Shown here: in pieces, positions 37,040 to 45,500 of the stretch
Numbering within the stretch: position 1 is the stretch's first letter
Layout of the letters: each line of letters begins with the position of its first letter
The notes under the pieces: model-generated
The model's database searches: none
What the model was told of the DNA's origin: nothing
The model's input: only the letters and a program-made list of their open reading frames with translations
DNA from: Luteimonas sp. S4-F44
GTDB lineage: Bacteria; Pseudomonadota; Gammaproteobacteria; Xanthomonadales; Xanthomonadaceae
Assembly (NCBI RefSeq): GCF_022637415.1
Contig: NZ_CP093340.1
Span: forward strand, 2,108,001-2,172,000
Direction of reading: 5' to 3'
Length of the DNA stretch: 64,000 nucleotides
Translations under genes and position numbers: made by a program

Positions 37040-37211
37040 TCGGGTTCCCCGATCGAAAGACAGCCCCGGACTTTGACCGGCTTGGGCAAGGGGCGCAACG
37101 ACGCGCGGGCCAAGCGGCATCAAGACGCCAGGCGCAGCCGCGCCTGTGCGCCGACACGCGTGGGATGCTGCGCGATCGCGTGCGGCGAGCAGCGCTCAGA
37201 TGGCGCGCTTT

Positions 37212-38033
37212 CTAGTTCCTGCTGCTCGCCGTGCCGGCGGCCATCGTCCGGTGCCGCACCACACGCGCGGCGATACGCGCGAACACGTCCGGCAACAATG
37301 CGCGCACCGGGCCGGGCACCCGCGCCACCAGTGCCTCGGCCTCCAGTGCGGGCAGCGGGCCCCGCCACGCGAACGCGACCCGGTTGCTCATCTTCGGCTC
37401 GTCGACCACCAGCACCTGCGCCTGGCCGAAGGCCTGCCGCAGCCGGGCCACGTGGGTCTCGGGATCGCGCACGTACAGATTGCAGGCCAGCACGCCGTCG
37501 GCGGCCAGCGCGTCGCGACAGGCGTCGTAGAACGTCTGGCTCGACAACGCCGCGGGAATGCCGTGTTCGTCGTAGCCGTCGACCAACAACAGGTCGAAAT
37601 GGGCCGGACGCGATGCGACGAACCGCGCCCCGTCATCGATCACGACCTGAAGCCGCGCATCGTCGGCCGGCACGCCGAACTCCGCGCGCAGCGCGACCAC
37701 GTGCGGGTTGTTCTCGACCACCTCGATCCGCGTGCCCGGAAGATGGCGATAGGCGAACTTCGCCTGCGAGCCCCCGCCCAGGCCGATCATGCCCAGCATC
37801 GCCGGCGCCGGTTGCCACAGCAGCGCGGCGAACATCGTGCGCGTGTAGTCGACCAGCAGCCGATCGGGATCGCCGCTGACCATGCGGCTCTGCGTCTGTC
37901 GGCGCACGAACTGTAGCGAAGTGAAACCATCGTGCCGGCGCACGTAGGGCCGCTTGGGTGCGCCGCGGCCACGCCAGTGCGCCTGCCATCGTGCCCACCA
38001 CGGCCGCATCCCAGTGTCGTCCCCCTGCCCCAT
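37212..38033 (-). CDS. Spermidine synthase-like methyltransferase-fold protein
   Basis: The 273-residue protein has the aminopropyltransferase Rossmann fold: MLGMIGLGGGSQAKFAYRHLPGTRIEVVENNPHVV (motif I with acidic residue), VVIDDGARFVASRPAHFDLLLVDGYDEHGIPAALSSQTFYDACRDAL, and a small C-terminal region. This resembles short SpeE-like proteins in xanthomonads that lack the usual N-terminal polyamine-binding beta domain. The acceptor is therefore uncertain. An internal Met (MRPWW, 38009) is an alternative start. It lies 8 bp after the 5'-nucleotidase gene, so they are probably co-transcribed. Confidence 0.8.
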   Translation of the reverse strand: MGQGDDTGMRPWWARWQAHWRGRGAPKRPYVRRHDGFTSLQFVRRQTQSRMVSGDPDRLLVDYTRTMFAALLWQPAPAMLGMIGLGGGSQAKFAYRHLPGTRIEVVENNPHVVALRAEFGVPADDARLQVVIDDGARFVASRPAHFDLLLVDGYDEHGIPAALSSQTFYDACRDALAADGVLACNLYVRDPETHVARLRQAFGQAQVLVVDEPKMSNRVAFAWRGPLPALEAEALVARVPGPVRALLPDVFARIAARVVRHRTMAAGTASSRN

Positions 38034-38041
38034 GCCGGCGC

Positions 38042-38947
38042 TCAGCGGTTGGACCAGCCGTGCGGCACATGCCCGGCGGCGACGTGCGGCCGCGCCGAAT
38101 CGATGTTGTGCTGCGAATCGTCGAAGAAGATGTCCGCCCCGAACGCATCCAGGAACGGCCCCTTCGGCCGGCCACCCAGGAACAAAGCCTCGTCCAGGCG
38201 CACGCCCCAGGCGCGCAAGGTGCGAATGACCCGCTCGTGCGCCGGCGCCGAGCGCGCGGTGACCAGGGCCGTGCGGATCGGTGCATCCTTGCCGGCCGGA
38301 TACGCCGCCTGCAGGTCGTGCAGCGCCGCCAGGAACCCGCGGAACGGGCCGCCGGTCATTTCCTCGCGCGCACGCTCGCGCTCGTGTTTGTGGAACGCGT
38401 CCAGGCCGCCTTCCTGCGACAGCCGCTCGCCTTCGTCGCCGAAGATCACCGCATCGCCGTCGAATGCGATCCGCAACTGGTCGTTGCGATGCGCCGGCGC
38501 GCGCGCCGGAATGATCGTCGCCGCCGCGATGCCGTTCTCCAGCGCCCGCCGCACCGAATCGGGGTTGGCCGACAGGAACAACTGCGTGCCGAAGGGCTTG
38601 ATGTAGGGCCAGGTCGGCTCGCCCGAGGTGAACGTCGCCCGGATGATCCCCAGGTTGTGGTGCTGGATCGAATTGAAGATCCGCAAGCCCGTATCGGCCG
38701 AATTGCGCGACAGCAGGATCACCTCCACGCGCGGCGCGTCGGGCGGCGCGTCCACGTTCAGCGCCAACAGCTTGCGGACCAAGGGAAACGCGATCCCCGG
38801 CTCCAGCACATCGTCCTCGTGCGCCCGCTGGTGCTCGGCGTAGGCATCGATCCCCTCGCTCTCGAACAGCGTGTGGCTGTCCTCGAGGTCGAACAAGGCC
38901 CGCGAGGAGATCGCGACGGTCAGCGTGGGGACGAAGGTGTCGGGCAT
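38042..38947 (-). CDS. 5'-nucleotidase (cytosolic cN-I-like family)
   Basis: This 301-residue soluble protein belongs to the 5-nucleotidase (PF06189) family. Conserved segments are LTVAISSRALFDLEDSHTLF, VEVILLSRNSADTGLRIFNSIQHHNLGI, FLSANPDSVRRALENGIAAATI, LRIAFDGDAVIFGDEGERLSQEGGL and FFDDSQHNIDSARPHVAAGHVPHG. These carry HAD-like Asp-x-Asp (FDGDA) and DD residues. It dephosphorylates nucleoside 5'-monophosphates. It is co-directional with, and 8 bp upstream of, the spermidine-synthase-like gene. Confidence 0.88.
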   Translation of the reverse strand: MPDTFVPTLTVAISSRALFDLEDSHTLFESEGIDAYAEHQRAHEDDVLEPGIAFPLVRKLLALNVDAPPDAPRVEVILLSRNSADTGLRIFNSIQHHNLGIIRATFTSGEPTWPYIKPFGTQLFLSANPDSVRRALENGIAAATIIPARAPAHRNDQLRIAFDGDAVIFGDEGERLSQEGGLDAFHKHERERAREEMTGGPFRGFLAALHDLQAAYPAGKDAPIRTALVTARSAPAHERVIRTLRAWGVRLDEALFLGGRPKGPFLDAFGADIFFDDSQHNIDSARPHVAAGHVPHGWSNR

Positions 38948-39308
38948 GGCAGGGTCGTGAGCTCGAAGGGGACGGCGCCTCCGCGCCAGCGGGGATCGTC
39001 GGACCGGCGGCAGGACCGTGCCACCGAACCACACCGCGGGCCGACCGCGCATTATGCCAGCCCAGTGCTGTGCCCCGGCCCCGCCGCCCTACCCGCTTGC
39101 TTCCTGGGGACATGCCGCCCTGACGTGTCGGGATGGTGGGGCCTCGGATCGGCCCCCGCTCGCTCCGCTCAACGCGCACCGGCCGACAAGCCGGCGCGCG
39201 CGGCGCGCACACAGCGATCGTTTTCGCTGCACCGCATCATGAATGCTGGGCGTTTTCAGCCCGCAATCCGCACAAGCGTGACTGCCCTCGCATTCCGGAC
39301 ATTCGGCG

Positions 39309-39323
39309 TTGACAACGTTGTCT
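39309..39323 (+). promoter_or_regulatory. NagR/NagQ-like operator upstream of chitinase
   Basis: The perfect palindrome GACAACGTTGTC (39311-39322, flanked TTGACAACGTTGTCTT) matches the core of the LacI-family NagR box (ATGACARCGYTGTCAT) that controls N-acetylglucosamine genes in Xanthomonadales and Shewanella. It overlaps a consensus -35 hexamer TTGACA (39309-39314), so a bound repressor would block RNA polymerase. It lies 178 bp before the chitinase ATG. Confidence 0.7.
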
Positions 39324-39373
39324 TGTAGGGGGCAGATGAGGCCCGAGATCCTCTTGTCCCGACCTTGTACCGG

Positions 39374-39410
39374 TTTCCGCCGCCCCCTGGCTTGCAGGAG
39401 GCGGCGGAAA
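39374..39410 (+). promoter_or_regulatory. Stable hairpin in chitinase 5' leader
   Basis: The arms 39374-39384 and 39400-39410 are perfect 11-bp complements (TTTCCGCCGCC / GGCGGCGGAAA) with a 15-base loop. The hairpin falls inside the roughly 150-nt leader between the predicted promoter and the chitinase start. There is no U-tract, so mRNA stability or processing is likelier than termination. The rest of the 550-bp gap (38948-39500) shows no gene. Confidence 0.6.
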
Positions 39411-39500
39411 GGGCATCCGGTCGGCGCTGCGCTCCGCTCTCGGTTCACCGACGGCGGCTGGGCGCCGGCTTCACTCGGCATCGGAAAGGGAGACTTCATC

Positions 39501-41561
39501 ATGATGCATCGCAGACTCGCCGCACTGTCGCTGTGCCTGCTGGCTTCGGCCGGCATGGCCACCAGCGCACAGGCGCAAACCGCCGCTTGCGCCGGCGTTC
39601 CCGCGTGGAACGCCGGCACCATCTACAACCCGGGCGACCGCCTGACCTACCAGAGCCGGCTCTACGAGGCCCGCACCCAGATCTGGAACGCGGCCCCCGA
39701 CTACTGCACGTCCTGCGGCTGGTACCAGGACCTGGGGTCCTGCAGCGGCGGCACCGCCAACCAGCCGCCGACCGTTTCGCTCACCGCCCCGGCCCAGGGC
39801 GCGACATTCGCCACCGGCGCCAACGTCACGATCTCTGCAAATGCCAATGACAACGATGGCACGATCGCCTCGGTGCAGTTCTTCCGCGGAGCGGTGTCGC
39901 TGGGGACCGATACCAGCGCGCCCTACTCGTTGACCTGGCAGAACGCGACCGCCGGCCAGCACGTGCTGACCGCCGTGGCCACCGACAACAAGGGCGCGAC
40001 GACGACCTCCAGCGCGGTGACGATCACTGTCGGCGGCGGCACCGGCACGGACACCACGGCACCCAGCGTCCCGACCGGACTGCAGGCGACGCAACAGACA
40101 GCCGCCAGTATCACGCTGTCGTGGTCTGCCTCGACCGACAACGTCGGCGGCAGCGGCGTGGCCGGCTACGACGTCTATCGCAATGGCCAGATCGTCGGCT
40201 CCCCCACCGCGACCGGCTACACCGACAGCCCGCTGTCGGCCAATACCGCCTACACCTATCGGGTTCGCGCACGCGACCGCAGCGGCAACGCATCGGCGTC
40301 CTCGCCCGAGATCGTGGCGCGCACCGTGGCGGCCAACGCCGGCGGCGGGGAGAAGCGCGTGATCGGCTACTTCACCCAGTGGGGCATCTACGGCCGCAAT
40401 TACCGCGTACGCGACATCGAAACCAGCGGTTCGGCCGCCCGGCTCACGCACATCAACTACGCGTTCGGCAACGTGCGCAACAACCGCTGCGAGGTTGGCG
40501 TCACCCAGCCGGCCGACCCGAACACCGGTGCTGGTGGTGATGCCTTCGCCGACTACACCAAGGCGTTCTCGGCTGCCGAGAGCGTCGACGGCGTGGCCGA
40601 TACCTGGGATCAGTCCCTGCGCGGCAACTGGAACCAGTTGCGCAAGCTCAAAGCCCGCCACCCCGGGTTGAAGGTGCTGATCTCGCTGGGCGGATGGACT
40701 TGGTCGCGCGGGTTCTCGCAAGCCGCGCGGCCGGAAAACCGGCAGGCGTTCGTGGCCTCGTGCATCGATGCCTATATCCGCGGCAACCTGCCGGTGACCG
40801 ATGGGGCGGGCGGCGCAGCGGCCGCGGCCGGCGTGTTCGACGGCATCGACATCGACTGGGAGTATCCAGTGGCCTGCGGAATCGACTGCGGCACCGCAGA
40901 GGACCGGCAGAACTTCACCGCACTGCTGGCCGAGTTCCGCCGCCAGCTCAACGCCGTGCGGCCGGGCTTGCTGCTGACGGTGGCCGTGGGTGCGGGCGTC
41001 GACAAGATCCGCGTCACCGACCCGAACCTCTACCACCCGTCGTTGGACTACATCAATGTGATGACCTACGACTTCCACGGCGGCTGGGAGCCGCGCACCA
41101 ACCACCACACGGCACTGTTCGCATCCCCGAGTGACCCGTCCACGGGCGATGTGCGCCGGTACAACACCGACGACGCCATCCAGGCGTTCCTGGACCTGGG
41201 CGTGCCGGCGTCCAAGCTCAACCTCGGCATCGGCTACTACGGGCGCGGCTGGACCAACGTCCCCAATGCCAATAACGGGCTGTACCAGACAGGCACTGCG
41301 GCGCCGGGCACGTATGAAGCCGGCATCGAGGACTGGAAGGTGCTCAAGACGCTCGGCTGGCCGCGCTTCGTCGATTCGACCGCGCGCGCGCAGTGGATCT
41401 ACAACGGCACGACGTTCTGGTCGTTCGATGATCCAGCGCTGATCGCCGAGAAGATGGCCTACGTGAAGGCGCAGGGCCTGGGCGGCGCGTTCTTCTGGGA
41501 GTTCAGCGGCGACGACAGCAGCGGCACGCTGACGCGGGCGATCGAGCAAGGCCTACGCTGA
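39501..41561 (+). CDS. Secreted chitinase: CBM5/12 - Ig-like - FnIII - GH18
   Basis: The 686-residue product starts MMHRRLAALSLCLLASAGMATSAQAQ (signal peptide). A chitin-binding CBM5/12 module follows (about 30-80, VPAWNAGTIYNPGDRLTYQSRLYEARTQIWNAAP...GWYQDLGSC). Next are an Ig-like/Big domain (about 90-180, PPTVSLTAPAQGATF), a fibronectin type III domain (about 190-275, APSVPTGLQATQQTAASITLSWSAS) and a GH18 barrel (about 285-686). Its motifs are SLGGWTWSRGF and FDGIDIDWEYP, where the last Glu is the catalytic acid. It degrades extracellular chitin. Shine-Dalgarno GGGAGA precedes the ATG. The NagR-like box upstream suggests induction by N-acetylglucosamine. Confidence 0.95.
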   Translation: MMHRRLAALSLCLLASAGMATSAQAQTAACAGVPAWNAGTIYNPGDRLTYQSRLYEARTQIWNAAPDYCTSCGWYQDLGSCSGGTANQPPTVSLTAPAQGATFATGANVTISANANDNDGTIASVQFFRGAVSLGTDTSAPYSLTWQNATAGQHVLTAVATDNKGATTTSSAVTITVGGGTGTDTTAPSVPTGLQATQQTAASITLSWSASTDNVGGSGVAGYDVYRNGQIVGSPTATGYTDSPLSANTAYTYRVRARDRSGNASASSPEIVARTVAANAGGGEKRVIGYFTQWGIYGRNYRVRDIETSGSAARLTHINYAFGNVRNNRCEVGVTQPADPNTGAGGDAFADYTKAFSAAESVDGVADTWDQSLRGNWNQLRKLKARHPGLKVLISLGGWTWSRGFSQAARPENRQAFVASCIDAYIRGNLPVTDGAGGAAAAAGVFDGIDIDWEYPVACGIDCGTAEDRQNFTALLAEFRRQLNAVRPGLLLTVAVGAGVDKIRVTDPNLYHPSLDYINVMTYDFHGGWEPRTNHHTALFASPSDPSTGDVRRYNTDDAIQAFLDLGVPASKLNLGIGYYGRGWTNVPNANNGLYQTGTAAPGTYEAGIEDWKVLKTLGWPRFVDSTARAQWIYNGTTFWSFDDPALIAEKMAYVKAQGLGGAFFWEFSGDDSSGTLTRAIEQGLR

Positions 41562-41570
41562 GGCTGCGTC

Positions 41571-41623
41571 CGGCGGGTCCAGGGACGGACCCGCCGCACA
41601 CAAGGGGCGCACTGCGCGCCCCT
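41571..41623. terminator. Two stacked hairpins between convergent chitinase and nadK
   Basis: Stem 1 pairs 41571-41580 with 41587-41596 (10 bp, 6-base loop). Stem 2 pairs 41603-41610 with 41616-41623 (8 bp, 5-base loop). Neither has a U-tract, but placement between two convergent stop codons (41561 and 41629) supports a bidirectional transcription barrier. Confidence 0.55.
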
Positions 41624-41628
41624 GTGGC

Positions 41629-42396
41629 TCACGCCACAAACTGCTCGCTGAGGATGCGTTCCTCGAGATTGTGCTCGGGGTCGAACAGCAACGTCACCGT
41701 GCGCTCGGATTCGCGCACGGTGACCTGCACGACATCGCGGACCTCGTGCGAGTCGGCGGTCGCACTGACCGGCCGCTTGTAGGGGTCGAGCACGCGGAAG
41801 CGGACCTCGGTCTCGGCGCGCAGGATGGCGCCGCGCCAGCGGCGCGGACGGAACGGGGCGATCGGGGTCAGCGCGACGATGCCCGCGCCCAACGGCAGGA
41901 TCGGACCGTGCGCGGAGAAGTTGTAGGCCGTGCTGCCGGCGGCGGTGGACAGGATCACGCCATCGCCGACCAGTTCCTCCAGGCGCGTGACGCCGTTGAG
42001 TTCGATGCGCATGTGCGCGGCCTGGCGCGTCTGGCGCAGCAGCGAGACCTCGTTATAGGCCAGCGACGAGACGGTGGCGCCGGACTCGGTCTCGGCCAGC
42101 ATTTCCAGCGGGTGCAGCACCGCGGGCTGGGCTGCAGCGATGCGCGCCAGCAGGTCGCCCTGCCGGTGCTGGTTCATCAGAAAGCCCACCGTCCCCAGCT
42201 TCATGCCGTAGACCGGCTTGCCGAGATGGCCGTAGCGATGCAGCGTCTGCAACATGAAGCCGTCGCCGCCGAGCGGCACCAGGACGTCGGCGTCCGCCGG
42301 ATCGCACTGGCCGTGTTCGGCGCCAAGCACCTGCAGCGCCTCCTGGGCATCGGCGGTCTGGCTGGCGACGAAGGCGAGGCGGGGCGTTGCGGTCAT
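41629..42396 (-). CDS. nadK: NAD kinase
   Basis: This 255-residue enzyme phosphorylates NAD to NADP. The family motifs are [37 protein letters not shown] (GGDG), [26 protein letters not shown], and [43 protein letters not shown]. Its length is that of the short NadK typical of Xanthomonadaceae. It lies downstream of glutamate dehydrogenase in the same direction (127 bp gap). Confidence 0.93.
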   Translation of the reverse strand: MTATPRLAFVASQTADAQEALQVLGAEHGQCDPADADVLVPLGGDGFMLQTLHRYGHLGKPVYGMKLGTVGFLMNQHRQGDLLARIAAAQPAVLHPLEMLAETESGATVSSLAYNEVSLLRQTRQAAHMRIELNGVTRLEELVGDGVILSTAAGSTAYNFSAHGPILPLGAGIVALTPIAPFRPRRWRGAILRAETEVRFRVLDPYKRPVSATADSHEVRDVVQVTVRESERTVTLLFDPEHNLEERILSEQFVA

Positions 42397-42523
42397 CGGC
42401 GGGCCGGTGCGGAAACGTCGGCGCGCAGCTTAGCGCAGGTCATGGGGTGGCGGGTCGATACCGCAGCAGCGGATCGATCCCGCCTATTGAAAGGGAGGGC
42501 GCCTGTGCGCCCTCCCGCTGGCC

Positions 42524-45500
42524 TCAGCTGCGCTGGACGAGCTGGGAGACGCGCTGCACCGCGACCGACACGGTCGGGTAGTCGAGCGTCTTCTGCGCGG
42601 CGAGTTCGGCCAGCATCGCCAGCGTGAAGCGCAGTGTCGGATCGTCGCGCTCGAGCCAGGTGCGCACCTTCTCCTCGGGCGTGTCGCCGGGCATCGCCAG
42701 CACCTGGCCGACGAGCAGGCGATGCTGCTGGCCGAGATCCTCGCGCAACACGCCGCGCGCTACCGCGTGCCAACGGCCGTCGACCTCGAGCGCGTCGATC
42801 TGCGCAGTCAGCCACGGCAGGTTGAGCGCTTCGCCGAGGCGGAAGTGCACGCGCGCGACGTCGATCGGCTTGCGCCGTGTCTCGCTGGCGACCTCGATGA
42901 TGTCCCAGGCCGCTTCCAGGTACGGCAGTGCCGCAAGCTGCTCGGCCAGGTCTTCCGGCACGCCCTTCTCGCGCCAGGTCTGCAGGCTGGCGTCGTGTTC
43001 GGCACGCTGGCTGTCGGCGATGATCTGGCTGCCGATGCGGATGGCATGGAAGCCGTCGTGGTAGCGCGCCACGGCCGTGGTGATGTCCGGGATCGCACCG
43101 GCGCGCGCCAGCAGCCAGCGGGTGAAGGCGCGCTGCAGGTTCCAGATCACCTGCAGGGCGTCAACCTGCACCGACTCGGGCACGCTGCCGTCGAGCGCAT
43201 CGATGCTGTTCCATAGCGCGCGCGCCTCGATCGTCTCGCGGGTGATCGTGAACGCCTTGGCGACCTCGCCGGGCGAGCGCCCGCTGTCTTCCTGCATGCG
43301 CAGCAGGAACGTCGCGCCCATGCGGTTGATCATCTGGTTGGTCACCGCGGTGGCGATGATCTCGCGCTTGAGGCGGTGCTGCTCCATGGTCGCGGCGTAC
43401 TTCTTCTGCAGCGGCACGGGGAAGTAACGCTGCAGTTCGCGCGACAGGTACGGGTCTTCGGGGATGTCGGAGGCGAGCATCTGGTCGAAGGCGACGAGCT
43501 TGGAATACGACAGCAGCACCGCAAGCTCCGGCCGGGTCAGGCCCAGGCCCTTGGCTTTGCGCTCCGACAGCTCGGCGTCCGAAGGCAGGAACTCGATCTG
43601 GCGATCGAGCAGACCCTGCGCTTCGAGCGTGCGGATGAAGTGGCGCTTGGAGCCCAGCCGCGAGACGCTCATGCGCTCCATCAGGCTCAGCGCCTGGTTC
43701 TGGCGGTAGTTGTCCCACAACACCAACTCGGCGACCTCGTCGGTCATCGAGGCCAGCAGCTTGTTGCGCGCGGGCACCGTCAGCTTCTTGGCCTGCACCA
43801 CGTCGTTGAGCAGAATCTTGATGTTGACCTCGTGGTCGGAGGTGTCCACGCCGGCGGAGTTGTCGATGAAGTCGGTGTTGAGCAGCACACCGGCCTGCGC
43901 GGCCTCGATGCGGCCGAGCTGGGTCATGCCCAGATTGCCACCCTCGCCCACGACCTTGCAGCGCAGCTCGCGGCCGTCGACGCGCAGCGCGTTGTTGGCG
44001 CGGTCGCCGACATCGGCGTGGCTCTCCGACGACGCCTTGACGTAGGTGCCGATGCCGCCGTTCCACAGCAGGTCGACCGGCGCGCGCAGGATCGCCGACA
44101 TCAGCTCGTTGGGGCTGAGCGCGGCGGTGTCGCCGTCGATGCCCAATGCCTCACGCGCCTCCTTCGACAGCGGGATCGACTTGGCGCTGCGCGGCCACAC
44201 GCCGCCGCCCTTGCCGATCAGCTTGGGGTCGTAGTCCGCCCAGCTCGAACGCGGCAGCGCGAACAGCCGCTTGCGCTCGGCGAACGAGACCGCGGCATCG
44301 GGTGCCGGATCGATGAACACATGGCGGTGGTCGAACGCCGCCACCAGCCGGATGTGCTCAGACAGCAGCATGCCGTTGCCGAACACGTCGCCGGACATGT
44401 CGCCGACGCCGACTGCGGTGAAGTCCTGGGTCTGCGAGTTGCGGCCCATCGCCCGGAAGTGGCGCTTGACCGATTCCCAAGCGCCGCGTGCGGTGATGCC
44501 CATGCCCTTGTGGTCGTAGCCGACCGAGCCGCCCGACGCGAACGCATCGTCGAGCCAGAAGCCGTGCTCGCGGGCGATGCCGTTGGCGATATCGGAAAAC
44601 GTCGCGGTGCCCTTGTCCGCCGCGACGACCAGGTATGGGTCGTCGTCATCGTGACGGACCACGTCGCGCGGCGGCGCGATCTTGCCGTCGACGATGTTGT
44701 CGGTGATGTCGAGCAGGCCGTTGATGAACAGCGTGTAGCAGGCCACGCCTTCGGCGAACAGCGCGTCGCGGTCGCCGCCGGCCGGCGGGCGCTTGACAAT
44801 GAAGCCACCCTTCGAGCCGACCGGCACGATGACGGTGTTCTTGACCATCTGTGCCTTGACCAGGCCCAGCACCTCGGTGCGGAAGTCCTCGCGGCGATCC
44901 GACCAGCGCAGACCGCCGCGCGCGACCGGGCCGAAGCGCAGGTGGATGCCTTCCACGCGCGGGCCGTAGACGAAGATCTCGCGGTACGGACGCGGCTTGG
45001 GCAGTTCGGGCACGCGCGCCGAATCGAACTTGAAGGCGATCGTGTCGCGCACCGCCCCTTCGCGGGTGCGCTGGTAGTAGCTGGTGCGCAGGGTCGCGTC
45101 GATCACGCCCAGGTAGCTGCGCAGGATGCGGTCCTCGTCGAGACTCGCGACGCGGTCGAGCAGCCCCTTGAGCGCGGTGCGGGCCGCATCGTATTGCGCG
45201 TCGCGGTCCTGCGCGCGGGCATCGAGCACCGGCTGCAGCAGCGCCAGCGTGGCCTCATCACCCGACAGCGCGCCGAGCTGGTCCGACAGCGCCTTGACGC
45301 CGGCGGCGACCTGCGCGCGGCTCTCGCGGCCGGTGGCCGGATCGAAGCGGGCCTCGAACACTTCCACCAGCAAACGTGCAAGCAGCGGATAGCGGCCGAG
45401 CGTATCTTCGACATAGGACTGCGAGAACGGCACGCCGACCTGCTGCAGGTACTTGCAGTACGCGCGCAGCATCGCCACCTGACGCCAGTCGAGATCGGCG

